From assembly GCF_023283895.1 (NCBI RefSeq), contig NZ_JAKILB010000002.1, positions 186,001-250,000 on the forward strand: a stretch of 64,000 nucleotides of DNA. Direction: 5' to 3'. The position numbers were made by a program, and so were the translations under genes. Source of the stretch: Shewanella pneumatophori. Lineage in GTDB: Bacteria; Pseudomonadota; Gammaproteobacteria; Enterobacterales; Shewanellaceae. The notes beneath the pieces are model-generated. The model ran no database searches, had not been told where the DNA came from, and saw only the letters and a program-made list of their open reading frames with translations. Shown in pieces: positions 27,548 through 37,535 of the stretch. The first letter of the stretch is position 1, and each line of letters starts with the position of its first letter.

Positions 27548-28864
27548 ATGACAGCAAAAAAATGGACGTTAACTGCATTATCTGCATTGGTTTTAACTGC
27601 CTGTGGCGGGGGGGATAGTTCATCTGACTCTGGAGGTAATAATGGTTCTTCAGGTGGATCATCAGACGGAAGTGCCCCGCAAATCACCTTAAATACTGTA
27701 ACTAGTAATTGGTGTGGAATTGAAAAGCCAAAAGCTGGTGTTGATGTGTTTGTGCATAATAGTACAGGTGACATCATTGCTGAGTATGTTACAGATAGTA
27801 GCGGCGGGCTCACTGCAGATTGGCCAAGTAACGCTAAACACCTCACATTAACGGCAAATAATCAATCTTATTATAATGATCTGCCTACTCTTACAGTGAT
27901 CTCTCATGTTGACGTTGAAGCGGGCGATCAAGGTATTACGTATTTTTGGGATGATAATGATCAAGCTGGTTGTGATTGTAAGTACGTTGACTTTCCTGTG
28001 CAGTCACTTATTGCTGATGCGCCTGACAGCAGGCTTTATCTGGGAGGAAGCAGCTATGAGTTAACAGCATTTAGCAGTTCACCTACCGTTGAGTGGTGTG
28101 ATGGTGCGGGGACAATGGATGTGCAATTGATTGCGGCTGATGGCCAAAGTAGTCTCGGCGGCAGTATTGATTTAACCAATAAAACCGAATATCCATTGAG
28201 TTTGAACGATTTCACTCACGAAGGGGTAGCTGTTGATTATGTTAATCCATATGACGCGCGGATCTTATATGCGCTGTCGTTTGACGGTTGGCGTAATTAC
28301 AGCCAGGATGATTTAGTTTTTGTTTACCCGACATTGACTAATAAGAGTTATGTTTGGCCTGCGCGATACGGTCAAGAGTATATAGGAAATGCGACAGCAG
28401 ACAGTTATAGCTCTGCAAGACATCTAGTTACAGCAGAGGGGGAAACCTCTCCTATTATGCTTTGGGATCCCGCTAACGGTTATTCTGATGCTGTATATGC
28501 TTTATTTAATGAAATCTCTACAGGTAAAGCACCATATCAATATGATTTTACTGGTATTAGTAATGTGGCGATGACTCATATGACGCTATCGGGCGATATC
28601 GATAATGGTGACGCTGAATGGACTATTTGGGGCGGCGCATCAGGCAGTATGCCAGATCTTAAATTACCAACAGCTTTAGACGCAAAGTTTGATTCTCTTT
28701 ATTCCGCTAGATTGCAGATTGGCGTAAGAGGTTACGGTTCGGAAAAGCCACTAAGTGAATGGCGTAAGCTATTAGTAGAAAGAAGCGCTATGGCAGGTAA
28801 CGAGATTAGTGTGCTTGATTATGAAACTAATTATATGCGACTGAGTTTTGATCTTGAACAGTAG
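27548..28864 (+). CDS. Lipoprotein of unknown function
   Basis: A 438-residue lipoprotein: the signal ends V-L-T-A-C-GGGDSSS (Cys 19), then a Gly/Ser/Asn tether to about residue 42. Mature residues start with a beta segment containing WCGIEKPKAGVDVFV, as in carboxypeptidase-regulatory-like domains of Shewanella lipoproteins, with cysteines near residues 57, 139, 141 and 179 that may pair. The remainder is beta-rich and unassigned. It is monocistronic with a strong terminator. It is likely surface-exposed. Confidence 0.75.
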   Translation: MTAKKWTLTALSALVLTACGGGDSSSDSGGNNGSSGGSSDGSAPQITLNTVTSNWCGIEKPKAGVDVFVHNSTGDIIAEYVTDSSGGLTADWPSNAKHLTLTANNQSYYNDLPTLTVISHVDVEAGDQGITYFWDDNDQAGCDCKYVDFPVQSLIADAPDSRLYLGGSSYELTAFSSSPTVEWCDGAGTMDVQLIAADGQSSLGGSIDLTNKTEYPLSLNDFTHEGVAVDYVNPYDARILYALSFDGWRNYSQDDLVFVYPTLTNKSYVWPARYGQEYIGNATADSYSSARHLVTAEGETSPIMLWDPANGYSDAVYALFNEISTGKAPYQYDFTGISNVAMTHMTLSGDIDNGDAEWTIWGGASGSMPDLKLPTALDAKFDSLYSARLQIGVRGYGSEKPLSEWRKLLVERSAMAGNEISVLDYETNYMRLSFDLEQ

Positions 28865-28913
28865 TCTTATATAGATTAGTTGATCTAGATATTATCCATC
28901 AGTGATAAAAAGT

Positions 28914-28940
28914 AAAAAGACAGCATGAGCTGTCTTTTTT
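28914..28940 (+). terminator. Intrinsic terminator
   Basis: A perfect 11-bp stem AAAAAGACAGC / GCTGTCTTTTT with a 4-nt loop, followed by TGTCTTTT. It ends the upstream lipoprotein gene and could also act on the convergent TM2 gene. Confidence 0.85.
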
Positions 28941-28988
28941 GTCTTTTGAGCTGGCTCTTTTAGAGCTGAGTCTAATATACGCGAGCGC

Positions 28989-29330
28989 TTAAAACCCTTG
29001 CGATACACGCTTGCAGTAGCGCTGCTCAAAATGAAATGGTGTCATTCTTAAAGTGCGGAAAGCGTCAACCCAACCTACGACCATAGGCACAAGTGTCCAG
29101 CTGAATGCTAGATATAAACTGCCTTTTAGGTGCTGACCTAAATAAAACTTGTGTAGCCCTAATCCGCCTAATAACAAACTAAACCAGATAGCCAATTTTT
29201 GATTTTTAATACGGATATCAGGATCAACACCTGATAGCGAATCAAAGCCTTGCGCGGCATGACATTGAGGGCAAGTAACTACATTAAGGTCAATCTTATG
29301 GTTGCACTGAGGGCAATCTAGGGTTTGCAT
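28989..29330 (-). CDS. Zinc-ribbon TM2-domain membrane protein
   Basis: A 113-residue protein. The N-terminus has two C-P-x-C knuckles (CPQC and CPQC, residues about 5-25), a zinc ribbon. The second half is a TM2 domain: two transmembrane helices separated by a short turn (LLLGGLGLHKFYLGQ, then GWVDAFR). TM2 proteins are small inner-membrane proteins of unknown role. I chose the ATG at 29330 because GGAGTCC lies about 5-10 bp upstream; an in-frame TTG further upstream overlaps that ribosome site. Confidence 0.82.
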   Translation of the reverse strand: MQTLDCPQCNHKIDLNVVTCPQCHAAQGFDSLSGVDPDIRIKNQKLAIWFSLLLGGLGLHKFYLGQHLKGSLYLAFSWTLVPMVVGWVDAFRTLRMTPFHFEQRYCKRVSQGF

Positions 29331-29636
29331 TACGGACTCCAATTATCAAAATGGCTGATTTCTCATTATGTGTACAAGTGTGCGCCGAAACATAGGTGCA
29401 CAGCTCACAAAATGAAAATAAAGCAGTTTGAAACAACACATGGATCACGCTTGATTAAGCGAGGACGCGCTAGGTTGATATCAGTGCGATAGTTACGCCA
29501 TGTTCAATGAGGTGAGAAAGTGGCTGAGAATTTCTTTACCTCTTGAGTGATGTTAAATTCAATTGAACACATAACTGAAAAGTTGCATGATCGGCCGGTT
29601 AAGGCTCTGCAATAGGGGCATAGTCAAAGAGTTATT
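29331..29636. other. Intergenic region, no gene seen
   Basis: About 300 bp between divergent genes, holding both promoters. No operator, repeat or RNA gene is recognised. Confidence 0.45.
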
Positions 29637-30659
29637 ATGAAGTTTTTAATTTTATCTATCGTTTTGTTGTTGGTTGGATGTGCAAGCTCTGATACTGGTT
29701 CTGACTATGTCATCGAGAGTTATCGCAAAGCGGCAGAGCAAGGCGATGTCGATGCGCAATATAAGCTGGCACGCTTTTATGATTTTGGAATAGGTACATT
29801 GAAGGATAAACAGAAAGCGATTGAGTGGTATCAAAGCGCGGCGGCACAAGGTCATGCTGACGCGCAGTATACGCTCGGAACCTTTTATGATTATGGGCTT
29901 GGCGTGCCTGAAAATAGGCAAAAAGCATTAAATTGGTATTATCAAGCGGCAGAGCAAGAGCATATCGATGCGCTTTATGCCATCGGAATGATATTTCACT
30001 CAACCAAGCAAAATTATCCAGAAGCAATCTATTGGATCAGAAGAGCCGCAGATAAAGGCCTTGATGAAGCTCAGTACGATATGGCTAGAATGCTAACTTT
30101 CGGTGTGGGAATTGAAGAAGACAGGCAGCAAGCGTTTGCCTGGTATATGAAAGCAGCGGAGCAAGGCCATGTTGCGTCATTATTTTATATCGGTTCAGCC
30201 TATGATTTCGGCCAAGGTGTCGCAGTCAATAAGCAAAATGCCTTTATGTGGTATCAAAAGGCTGCTAATGAGGGGTATGCTAAAGCCCAGTTGTACTTGG
30301 CCTCAATGTATGAGCAAGGACAAGGTACCAAGATAGATAAAGTACAAGCTATTAAGTGGTATTTGCGAGCTGCTGAACAAGGTGTCGTTGATGCGCAGTA
30401 TAGTCTTGGGGTGATATTTGAGCTGGGTGATGGTGTGGCTCAAAACATACCTGAAGCGATAACTTGGTATACAGCTGCTGCTAAACAAGGCGATGCAGAG
30501 TCGCAGTATGTATTAGCCACGATATATGAAGCGGATAAAAGCGACCCGCAAAACTTACAGAACGCTGAAAAGTGGTATTTAGAGGCTGCGGCGCAGGGAC
30601 ATCAAAAAGCCTTAGAAGCATTAACCCCAAGCGCTAGCAAACCGCGATTAGTACACTGA
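29637..30659 (+). CDS. SEL1-repeat lipoprotein
   Basis: A 340-residue lipoprotein: the signal ends L-V-G-C-A-S-S (Cys 15). The mature protein is built almost wholly of eight SEL1-like (TPR-type) 36-residue repeats from about residue 28, each with the A-x-x-G-x-x-x-A-Q-Y-x-L-x-x-x-Y core (for example AAEQGDVDAQYKLARFYDFG). Such solenoids usually bind other proteins and assemble complexes; many bacterial members act in stress or virulence scaffolds. It is monocistronic, and no partner gene is adjacent. Confidence 0.85.
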   Translation: MKFLILSIVLLLVGCASSDTGSDYVIESYRKAAEQGDVDAQYKLARFYDFGIGTLKDKQKAIEWYQSAAAQGHADAQYTLGTFYDYGLGVPENRQKALNWYYQAAEQEHIDALYAIGMIFHSTKQNYPEAIYWIRRAADKGLDEAQYDMARMLTFGVGIEEDRQQAFAWYMKAAEQGHVASLFYIGSAYDFGQGVAVNKQNAFMWYQKAANEGYAKAQLYLASMYEQGQGTKIDKVQAIKWYLRAAEQGVVDAQYSLGVIFELGDGVAQNIPEAITWYTAAAKQGDAESQYVLATIYEADKSDPQNLQNAEKWYLEAAAQGHQKALEALTPSASKPRLVH

Positions 30660-30751
30660 TTTAGCAAGCTCAGTTTTTCAAGCTAAGTCATTTAAGTTGA
30701 ATAAGGTGTATTGCTTGGGCCTGGAGTTTTCACCTTGCTTTTAAAAGATAA

Positions 30752-30774
30752 TGCCGCTTCTTAAAGAAGCGGCA
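30752..30774. terminator. Intrinsic terminator between convergent genes
   Basis: A perfect 10-bp stem TGCCGCTTCT / AGAAGCGGCA. On the minus strand ATTATCTTTT follows, so it mainly serves the ABC transporter unit. It could also stop read-through from the SEL1 gene. Confidence 0.7.
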
Positions 30775-30822
30775 ATTAGGCGTCACTATTTTACCCAAAT
30801 GCCAGCAACATAGCGGTTAAGC

Positions 30823-31548
30823 TTATCGCAATACTTTACTTAAAAACTCTTGAGTTCTGGCCTCTTTAGGGTTGCTAAATAAGGCTTCTGGTTCGCTTTG
30901 CTCGACGATATAACCGCCATCCATAAAGATCACTCTATCAGACACATCCCGAGCAAAGCCCATTTCATGGGTGACAATCACCATGGTCATGCCATCTTGT
31001 GCCAATGACTTCATTACATCGAGTACATCACCAACCATTTCAGGATCGAGCGCCGATGTTGGTTCATCAAAGAGCATGAGTTCAGGCTTCATTGCTAATG
31101 CTCTTGCAATAGCAACCCGTTGCTTTTGTCCGCCTGACAAGCTTGATGGATAAGCATCTGCTTTGTCTTTTAGGCCCACTTGGGTCAGCAATTTATCGGC
31201 TTCTGCGTCCGCTTGTTGCTGGTTCATCACGCCTAACTTGACTGGCGCAAGCGTGATATTTTGCTTAACCGTTTTATGAGGAAACAGGTTAAAGTTTTGA
31301 AACACCATGCCGACTTTTTGTCTGAGCTTATCAACGCATGCGCCTTTGGCTGTAATTGATTGGCCATCAATTAGAATGTCGCCTTGAGTTGGTTGCTCTA
31401 GCAAGTTGATGCAACGTAAAAATGTACTCTTACCGCTTCCTGATGGGCCAATTACGCTAACGACTTCACCTTTGTTAATTTGCTCGCTAATACCTTTTAA
31501 AACTTGGTTGTCGCCAAAGCTTTTATGTAAGTTATTTATTTTAATCAC
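30823..31548 (-). CDS. Polar amino acid ABC transporter, ATPase
   Basis: A 241-residue ABC ATPase of the polar amino acid uptake (GlnQ/ArtP/HisP) class. Walker [10 protein letters not shown] is at residues 34-42, the signature [15 protein letters not shown] near residue 134, Walker [13 protein letters not shown] near 158 and the switch His in [12 protein letters not shown] near 190. The length is standard. It is the last gene of a three-gene unit: its start overlaps the permease end by 8 bp. The amino acid transported cannot be read from sequence; Gln, Arg, His or cystine are possible. Confidence 0.92.
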   Translation of the reverse strand: MIKINNLHKSFGDNQVLKGISEQINKGEVVSVIGPSGSGKSTFLRCINLLEQPTQGDILIDGQSITAKGACVDKLRQKVGMVFQNFNLFPHKTVKQNITLAPVKLGVMNQQQADAEADKLLTQVGLKDKADAYPSSLSGGQKQRVAIARALAMKPELMLFDEPTSALDPEMVGDVLDVMKSLAQDGMTMVIVTHEMGFARDVSDRVIFMDGGYIVEQSEPEALFSNPKEARTQEFLSKVLR

Positions 31549-32221
31549 TTTGTTTCAGCCTCGTTTCAAATTTAGATAGCATAAAGGTAAAGATATACGT
31601 CAGTAGTAAGTAAATGATTGCACAAGTAAATAACGGTACGCTGTCTTCAAAGGTACGGCTACGGATAATCTCTCCAGCCCGCATAAGGTCAACGCCGCCA
31701 ATAAAGCCAATAACCGCAGTCTCTTTCAGCAACACAATAAACTCGTTACCTAGCGATGGCAGAATGTTCTTAATCGCTTGCGGTAAAATCACTTCCTTCA
31801 TGGTTGACCAGTGCGACAAACCGAGTGATCTCGCCGCCTCCATTTGGCCTTTATCAACAGCTTGAATACCTGCCCTGATGATCTCTGAAATATACGCACC
31901 ACTGTTAAGGCCAAAGGCGATAATTGCTGCGGTGATCTTATCAACGTCCAATGAAGCTAGCACAATGAAGTAAAGGATCACTAACTGCACAACAACTGGC
32001 GTACCACGGATCACGCTTACATAAAGGTTAGCTGGCCAGCTTAGGTACCACTTTGAGGACATTTTCATCAAAGTGGTGGCAACCCCAAGAATCGACCCCA
32101 TAATCATGGCAAAAAAGGTCACAATTAAGGTCACTTTTAAGCCGTTTAAGATAAGGTAAATACCGATTAGGCCATCTTCGCCAATGGGGGTAAATAAAGA
32201 GGTGGTTATCGCATCAATCAT
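31541..32221 (-). CDS. Polar amino acid ABC transporter, permease
   Basis: A 226-residue inner-membrane permease (HisM/GlnP family) with about five transmembrane helices. Features include the N-terminal [20 protein letters not shown] segment and the EAA loop [21 protein letters not shown] (shown by its core E-A-A-x-S-L-G) that contacts the ATPase. The RGTPVVVQL motif near residue 87 is typical. It lies between the binding-protein gene (7 bp gap) and the ATPase gene (8 bp overlap). Confidence 0.92.
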   Translation of the reverse strand: MIDAITTSLFTPIGEDGLIGIYLILNGLKVTLIVTFFAMIMGSILGVATTLMKMSSKWYLSWPANLYVSVIRGTPVVVQLVILYFIVLASLDVDKITAAIIAFGLNSGAYISEIIRAGIQAVDKGQMEAARSLGLSHWSTMKEVILPQAIKNILPSLGNEFIVLLKETAVIGFIGGVDLMRAGEIIRSRTFEDSVPLFTCAIIYLLLTYIFTFMLSKFETRLKQSD

Positions 32222-32228
32222 CAGTAGC

Positions 32229-32966
32229 TCACTTCATGTACTTAGTAACAAGGGCGTCGTACTCACCATTGCTTTTCATGGTTTTTAGGCTGTTGTTGAT
32301 TGTGGTTAGCAGCTCGGTTTGACCTTTTGGTACTGCTAAGCCATAAAACTCGGCGTCAAATTCAAGTTCAACCATCTTCAATTGTGGATTTTTATTCAAA
32401 AAGCTAATAGCGGGCTCACTGTCGAAAAGCACGAGATCAACCTTATTGTTTTTAAGCTCCATTACTGCTTCAAAGCCGGTATTAAACGCGGTCACTTTTT
32501 GACTATAAGTCTTTGCCATAATGTCGCCAGTTGAACCAAGCTGTACGGCAATATGTTTACCTTTTAAATCGTCGATACTATTGATACTGGTGTTGTCTTT
32601 ATTCACCAATACAACTTGAGTCGCTTCGTAATATGGTGCTGAGAAGTCAACGCTTGCTTGACGCTCTGGTGTGATAGTCATGCCTGAAGCAATGAAATCG
32701 ATTTTGCCTGCATTTAGCGCAACAATAAGCGAGTCAAAGTTCATATTTTCTACTTTTAGGGTTTTACCTGCATCTTTTGCAATTTGTTTAGCGAGGTCGA
32801 TGTCAAAACCTTGGATCTCATCACCGCTTACACCGCCCACATATTCAAATGGTGGAAAAGTGGCATTGGTCCCTACTACAAGTACATCATCACTTTTGCC
32901 GCAGCCTGCGAGTAACAAAACACTGGCTAACCCTACACTTACTAAACCTGCTATTGACTGCTTCAT
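32229..32966 (-). CDS. Polar amino acid ABC transporter, binding lipoprotein
   Basis: A 245-residue solute-binding protein of family 3. The signal ends L-L-L-A-G-C (Cys 22), so in this strain it is lipid-anchored in the periplasm. Family landmarks: TNATFPPFEYVGG near residue 34, GFDIDLAKQIAKDAG near 53, FDSLIVALNAGKIDFIASGM near 77 (core N-A-G-K-I-D) and ITPERQASVDFSAPYYEA near 97. It is first in the three-gene transport unit. Confidence 0.92.
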   Translation of the reverse strand: MKQSIAGLVSVGLASVLLLAGCGKSDDVLVVGTNATFPPFEYVGGVSGDEIQGFDIDLAKQIAKDAGKTLKVENMNFDSLIVALNAGKIDFIASGMTITPERQASVDFSAPYYEATQVVLVNKDNTSINSIDDLKGKHIAVQLGSTGDIMAKTYSQKVTAFNTGFEAVMELKNNKVDLVLFDSEPAISFLNKNPQLKMVELEFDAEFYGLAVPKGQTELLTTINNSLKTMKSNGEYDALVTKYMK

Positions 32967-33369
32967 TTCAAATTCTCTTAATCAAAATACTCAACTGGCA
33001 TCGACTATAAACTCACACTGAAATAAATCAATAGTTATGCGAAATAAATGACTAAAAATTCAATTTAAATGATTTTTATGGTTAAGGTTTGAACGTTTTA
33101 ATGTGGCGGTTAACTTAGATTTAACAATGTTTGTTGGTTTTATTTACAGTTGGTGAGTGACAAGGTAAATATAAGTAAAAGTGAATGTTTAGTTATTGAT
33201 ACGAGCAGCGGGTTCAATGATGTGTTATTGAGTTTTAGCGATGAGTAATTAAGCAGGTTGCGATCTAAATCTCGCTATATTTGGCAGTTATTAGCGGATT
33301 AGGGGAATTGAATGACGGTGGGAGTTAGCGAGTGCGTCTTCACACTCGCTAAAGAACGACTAATAAAAC
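32967..33369. other. Intergenic region with a stem-loop
   Basis: About 400 bp between the transporter unit and adenosine deaminase, both leftward. A perfect 10-bp inverted repeat (TTAGCGAGTG / CACTCGCTAA, 33325-33352) just after the add stop could end add transcription, but no T-run follows. Upstream of the transporter, TGAATTTTTAGTCATTT-like sequence (near 33045-33064, minus strand) weakly resembles an ARG box; I do not assert it. Confidence 0.45.
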
Positions 33370-34365
33370 TTAATCAACAAATTGCAATAAATGCTGCTTT
33401 ACTGCATCTGATGCAAATGAGTTTTCAGCACTAATTTTGTAGATATTAATGTAGTCTTGCTCAGTTAAATTAAACTTCTCAACCGCAAGCTGCAGCTCTT
33501 TAGTCATCGTAGTATCAGACACTGTGCGGTTATCGGTATTAATGGTTACCAATAGGCCGTCACGATAAAAGTCACCAAATGGATGGCTTGCTAAATTTTC
33601 AACAGCTTTGGTTTGCACGTTGCTGCTTGGGCAGGTTTCTAGTGCAACCGCTTCAGAGCGCACTAAGTCGTACGCTTGTTGGTGGCTGTTAATATGAATA
33701 CCGTGTCCAATACGTTCAGCGCCTAGTAACGCAATGGCGTCATACACGTTTTGACCTACACCTTGCTCACCGGCATGAATTGTAATGCGGTAGCCTTTTT
33801 CTAACGCGTACTTAGCGTAAGGAATGTATTCATGGCAAAAGCCAGGCTCTTCACTTGCTGCTAAGTCGAATGCGACGACACCGTTATCAAGGAACTTAGC
33901 ACCAGCGTCGATCACATCATTGATGTCATCTTTTGGTAGCACCTTAATAATCGACAGGATGTAGTTACCCTTAATATCGTATTGGGCTTCAGCTCTGCGC
34001 ATACCTTTGACAACACTGCCAATGATCTGCTCAAAGTTAAGGCCTTGCTTACGATGTAATTGTGGGCCAAAACGGACTTCTAGGTACTTCACGTTTTCTT
34101 TTGCAGCGTCTTCAAATAGCTCAAACGAAATACGCTCTAATGCCGCTTCTGTTTGCATAACCGATACCGGCAGTGCAAAGCGAGTTAGATATTCATCGAG
34201 ATTTGGGCAAGATTCAGGCGCCACCATTAGCGCTTTCATCTCGTCAACGTTATCGCTAGGAATAGCTGTGCCTTGGATTTTAGCAAGGTCGATAACTGTT
34301 TGCGGACGTACGCTACCGTCTAGGTGGCAATGAAGATCAATTTTAGGTAGCTGTAGAAAATTCAT
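33370..34365 (-). CDS. add: Adenosine deaminase
   Basis: A 331-residue enzyme converting adenosine and deoxyadenosine to inosine in purine salvage. The zinc-site motif HCHLDGS is at residues 12-18. Further landmarks are HAGE near residue 194 (Zn His and catalytic Glu), RIGHGIHI near 215, and [11 protein letters not shown] near 275 with the metal-binding Asp. Length equals E. coli Add. I chose the ATG at 34365 because AAAGGAGAG lies about 7 bp upstream; an in-frame extension further upstream lacks conserved sequence. It is monocistronic, and shares no operon with the SAHH-like gene whose product would be adenosine. Confidence 0.93.
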   Translation of the reverse strand: MNFLQLPKIDLHCHLDGSVRPQTVIDLAKIQGTAIPSDNVDEMKALMVAPESCPNLDEYLTRFALPVSVMQTEAALERISFELFEDAAKENVKYLEVRFGPQLHRKQGLNFEQIIGSVVKGMRRAEAQYDIKGNYILSIIKVLPKDDINDVIDAGAKFLDNGVVAFDLAASEEPGFCHEYIPYAKYALEKGYRITIHAGEQGVGQNVYDAIALLGAERIGHGIHINSHQQAYDLVRSEAVALETCPSSNVQTKAVENLASHPFGDFYRDGLLVTINTDNRTVSDTTMTKELQLAVEKFNLTEQDYINIYKISAENSFASDAVKQHLLQFVD

Positions 34366-34818
34366 GAAGCTCTCCTTTATTAAGTGGTTATACCAACTAT
34401 AGGCAAATAACGATTCATATTTTGCTGCACAAAATAGAAACAATATTACTTAGTTAGCATTACATAAAGTAAAGTCTTCATAATCAAGAGTTTAGGGCTC
34501 TTGGTAGAAACTCTCAAACCATATCATTGAGATTATACGAAGTGTTAACGGTCAATATTAGCACTCATTAAGCTAGTTGCGAAAGAGTCTAATAACAAAT
34601 AAGGCCTGAGGGGGCATTGTTTGCCTAACACAAAATCTGCTTTAAGCACGCACTTTCTAGCTATATAGTGCGCAGTTTTTTTCCCTTAAAGGCGACTAGG
34701 CTGAGTTTAGTCGCAATAAGAGATGATTAGAAAAAGAGATTAAAGCCAAAAGGATAACGTTATCGCCTTGGCTTATTTTTAGTTGAATTGACAGTGCTCA
34801 GTGCTTTTCTCGCTAGAG
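34366..34818. other. Intergenic region with orphan terminator
   Basis: About 450 bp with no protein gene. It contains a rightward terminator-like hairpin with a seven-T run (34649-34682) that is not preceded by any gene on that strand. This raises the possibility of a small RNA. Confidence 0.5.
34649..34682 (+). terminator. Orphan rightward terminator-like hairpin
   Basis: CGCACT pairs with AGTGCG around a 12-nt loop, and is followed at once by AGTTTTTTT. No coding sequence precedes it on the plus strand for more than 4 kb, so it may end a small RNA. Confidence 0.5.
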
Positions 34819-35073
34819 TTACTTCGATTCGTTATGGTGAGCTTGCAGCTTATGGAATAAAACATCTTTTAAGTTAGCGCGTTGCACTTTGAGTTGGTGC
34901 ATATGTTCGTCATCGGTAGGGCTGCCGGCGATTTCTAACTGACGAATGTCATAATCAAGCAGATGGTATTGTTTGGAAAGCTTGTCAAACTCTTGGTCGG
35001 TATAGTTCAAGTAAACAATGTCTTGTTTAAATTCTGGAAAGTCGAAAATAAGCGCGTGGTTCTCATTTAACAT
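34819..35073 (-). CDS. YdcH/DUF465-like small protein
   Basis: An 84-residue cytoplasmic protein of the DUF465 (YdcH) type: an N-terminal half with EFDKLSKQYHLLDYDIRQLE, then a second helix ending in LKDVLFHKLQAHH. The pattern is a short helical hairpin with a conserved basic and leucine end. The family has no established function. It is monocistronic, with AGGAGCAACT directly before the ATG. Confidence 0.8.
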   Translation of the reverse strand: MLNENHALIFDFPEFKQDIVYLNYTDQEFDKLSKQYHLLDYDIRQLEIAGSPTDDEHMHQLKVQRANLKDVLFHKLQAHHNESK

Positions 35074-35211
35074 AGTTGCTCCTTGAGGTGCTGAACTTAC
35101 TTCTTACTGGGACTAAATAACGAACGAAATATTTACAACGGTTTTGACTATAACACCGCAATTTATAGCAAAGTGAGATCTTGGCAGCTTTTTAGCTAAG
35201 GGGGGCTGCTT

Positions 35212-35358
35212 TCATTTTTTGATGAAAAAGTAATAAACACCTATGGCTGTTGCGGCGATGGCTAATAGATACACATCAATCATATAGGGGACATTGAAAA
35301 AAATTAGCACCGCGATAAACAAGGCGGCTAAAACTTGTAACCCTATTTTGTAGCGCAT
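35212..35358 (-). CDS. 48-residue two-helix membrane protein
   Basis: A short frame starting ATG at 35358 encodes 48 residues: a basic start M-R-Y-K, then two hydrophobic helices (LQVLAALFIAVLIFF and YLLAIAATAIGVYYFF) joined by the short loop N-V-P-Y-M-I-D-V, ending in K-K. Helix spacing and the basic ends fit a real inner-membrane microprotein. The ribosome site is weak. No family is recognised. Confidence 0.6.
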   Translation of the reverse strand: MRYKIGLQVLAALFIAVLIFFNVPYMIDVYLLAIAATAIGVYYFFIKK

Positions 35359-35534
35359 ATTTTTATTCTCAGTTAGCAAGGTGAGCCTTTGTGCTTAACA
35401 ATAACAATGGCCTAGCAATAAATAAAATGTTTACACTCTGCCGCTTGACTATTTTTTGGCTAAATCAGGTTATATGGTGATGTTCTGTTATCATGCTCTG
35501 CATAATAAAAATAAGACATATGCAGTTGGAAATT

Positions 35535-36584
35535 ATGAAAGAATTTATCATTATCGGCGCTGGTCAGTCTGGTTTGGCTATGGCCTATAACCTGTCTCAA
35601 CATAATAAAGATTACCTTATTTTAGATGCCAATGAACAGATTGGTGCACCTTGGTTAAAGCGTTGGGATTCTTTAAAGCTGTTTACCCCAACCGAATATA
35701 ACCACTTACCGGGCATGCCGTTTCCTTTCCCAAAAGGCTATTACCCTAATAAATATGAAGTGGCGGATTACTTAAAAAGTTATGCCGATAAGTTTTCGAT
35801 ACCGATTGAATTTAATCAAAAAGTTACCTCAGTTAAGAAAGTAAATGGCATCTTTGAGATCACTAGCGCCACAGCAAGTTACCAAGCCAAGCAACTGATT
35901 ATTGCTACCGGCCCGTTTCATACCCCCTATACACCAGCTTGCCATGCGGACATCGCTAAAGATGTGAAGCAAATTCACAGTGAGAACTATAAAAGTCCGG
36001 CACAACTGCAAAAGGGGGATTGCTTGGTGGTTGGCGCGGGCGACTCCGGTGTGCAAATTTTATCGGAAATTGCTGATACCGGACGCAAAGTGCATTTTTC
36101 TGGTACGGATAAAATCCCTGCTATTCCGCAGACCTTTTTAGGTAAAACCCTTTGGTGGTGGTTTACTAAGATAGGCTTTTTGTCGGTTAACCGTTATAGC
36201 AAAATCGGTCAGTGGCTAAGTAAGGGCGTGCAGCCGGTTATTGGCACGGATGTGAAGTCATTGCTGGCAAAAGATAATGTGATTCATATGGGCCGAACCC
36301 TGTCAGCTGATGACTGCAGTATCAAGTTTCAAAAAGGCAGTGTAAGCAGCATTAAGAATATTATATGGGCGACAGGTTTTAAGCCTAACTTCTTTTGGAT
36401 TGAAGACATCTCGTTTGATGAAATGAACTACCCAAGTAATTATCGCGGCGTCAGTAAAGATATCGATGGCTTATTCTTTATTGGGCTGCCTTGGTTGTAC
36501 ACCCGAGGCTCTGCAACGCTGGGTGGTGTCTGGAAAGATGCTAATTACTTGATGACGCATATTCTAGAAAAGCAAGCTGCGTGA
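35535..36584 (+). CDS. Flavin-containing monooxygenase-like protein
   Basis: A 349-residue flavoprotein. The FAD loop IIGAGQSGLAMAYNL is at residues 6-20. The adjacent WLKRWDSLKLFTP and GYYPNKYEVADYLKSYA motifs are typical of the YUCCA/CzcO-like group. A second Rossmann site (VVGAGDSGVQILSEI) near residue 169 would bind NADPH, and WATGFKPNFFW near 279 closes the fold. The family oxygenates or reduces small molecules. I chose the ATG at 35535 as it directly precedes the FAD loop; upstream in-frame codons are not conserved in character. It is monocistronic with a terminator. Confidence 0.85.
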   Translation: MKEFIIIGAGQSGLAMAYNLSQHNKDYLILDANEQIGAPWLKRWDSLKLFTPTEYNHLPGMPFPFPKGYYPNKYEVADYLKSYADKFSIPIEFNQKVTSVKKVNGIFEITSATASYQAKQLIIATGPFHTPYTPACHADIAKDVKQIHSENYKSPAQLQKGDCLVVGAGDSGVQILSEIADTGRKVHFSGTDKIPAIPQTFLGKTLWWWFTKIGFLSVNRYSKIGQWLSKGVQPVIGTDVKSLLAKDNVIHMGRTLSADDCSIKFQKGSVSSIKNIIWATGFKPNFFWIEDISFDEMNYPSNYRGVSKDIDGLFFIGLPWLYTRGSATLGGVWKDANYLMTHILEKQAA

Positions 36585-36926
36585 ATTGGTATAAACCAAC
36601 TTCATAAAGCCTCATAAAGCATAACCTGTTAATGGCTGAATAGTATTTAGGGTTATGCTTTTTATATTGGCACGCTAGGGTACATACCGCGTTAATTTGC
36701 CTTCAATTTCTGCAAAACACAAAGATTGCCGTTAATTTGGTAATAATCTTTTACCTCTAAGTGGACTTATCAAGTTTTTATATCTGCATATACTTGCTCG
36801 CACTCAAGCCCGTTGTTCAAGAGTCGAGCTCGCAAGGTATATGTTTATATCGCATTTTGATTGAGCGTCTAAATAATCATTTAGAAATCGATAGTTCAAC
36901 GATTCAAGTTACCCAAATATCCATTT
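36585..36926. other. Intergenic region with terminator
   Basis: About 340 bp holding the terminator of the monooxygenase gene (36616-36665) and the promoter region of the Gfa-like gene. No other feature was seen. Confidence 0.5.
36616..36665 (+). terminator. Intrinsic terminator
   Basis: A perfect 11-bp stem AAAGCATAACC / GGTTATGCTTT with a 24-nt loop, followed by TTTAT. It ends the monooxygenase gene. Confidence 0.75.
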
Positions 36927-37535
36927 ATGTTGATTATGATTTCTAAATTATTGAGTTTATTTAAAAGTAATAAGCCAGCTAAAGTTCTTATTCACCCAGC
37001 TGTTGATAATGGTATTTTTACCGAATTACCCGTTTTTACAGGAGGCACATTAACCTGTCACTGTAAGAGTAAGCCGGTAAAAGTAAAGTTGGCATCCCAG
37101 ACAGCACATAACCATGTATGTGGTTGCTCTAAATGCTGGAAGCCAAAAGAGGCGTTGTTTTCACAAGTAGCTGTAATTTCGCGTGATAATCTAGAGGTTA
37201 TTGCGAATGAAACCAAGCTTGCAGTTGTTGATCCTGAGGCGGCTATTAATCGCTATGCCTGTAAAGATTGTGGCGTGCACATGTATGGCCGTATTCATAA
37301 TCAAGAGCACCCTTTCTTTGGTCTTGATTTTGTTCATACCGAACTAAGCAAGCAGGCTGGTTGGGCTGAGCCAAAATTTGCTGCGTTTGTATCATCTATT
37401 ATTGAATCGGGAACCAAGTCTGAAAGCATGCCAGCTATTCGTGAGCGTCTAACGGCGCTTGGCTTAGAGCCCTACGATTGCTTATCACCTGAGCTTATGG
37501 ATGCTATCGCAACCCATGTAGCTAAAAAGGACTAA
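36927..37535 (+). CDS. gfa: Gfa-like S-(hydroxymethyl)glutathione synthase
   Basis: A protein of about 199-202 residues of the glutathione-dependent formaldehyde-activating (GFA) family, which joins formaldehyde to glutathione. The zinc ligands are visible as LTCHCKSKP near residue 45, VCGCSKCW near 66 and [14 protein letters not shown] near 113. The C-terminal half with [10 protein letters not shown] is typical. Gfa usually sits with glutathione-dependent formaldehyde dehydrogenase, but no such gene is adjacent here, so the role in formaldehyde detoxification is inferred from family only. The start may be 36927 or the ATG three codons later. Confidence 0.83.
   Translation: MLIMISKLLSLFKSNKPAKVLIHPAVDNGIFTELPVFTGGTLTCHCKSKPVKVKLASQTAHNHVCGCSKCWKPKEALFSQVAVISRDNLEVIANETKLAVVDPEAAINRYACKDCGVHMYGRIHNQEHPFFGLDFVHTELSKQAGWAEPKFAAFVSSIIESGTKSESMPAIRERLTALGLEPYDCLSPELMDAIATHVAKKD

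Noticed and set aside
33040..33070. ArgR box upstream of the amino acid transporter
   Set aside because: Only a weak match to half of the consensus in AT-rich DNA; not enough to assert arginine control.
36761..36946. 61-codon frame before the Gfa-like gene
   Set aside because: No family, no clear ribosome site and it overlaps the start of the Gfa-like gene.
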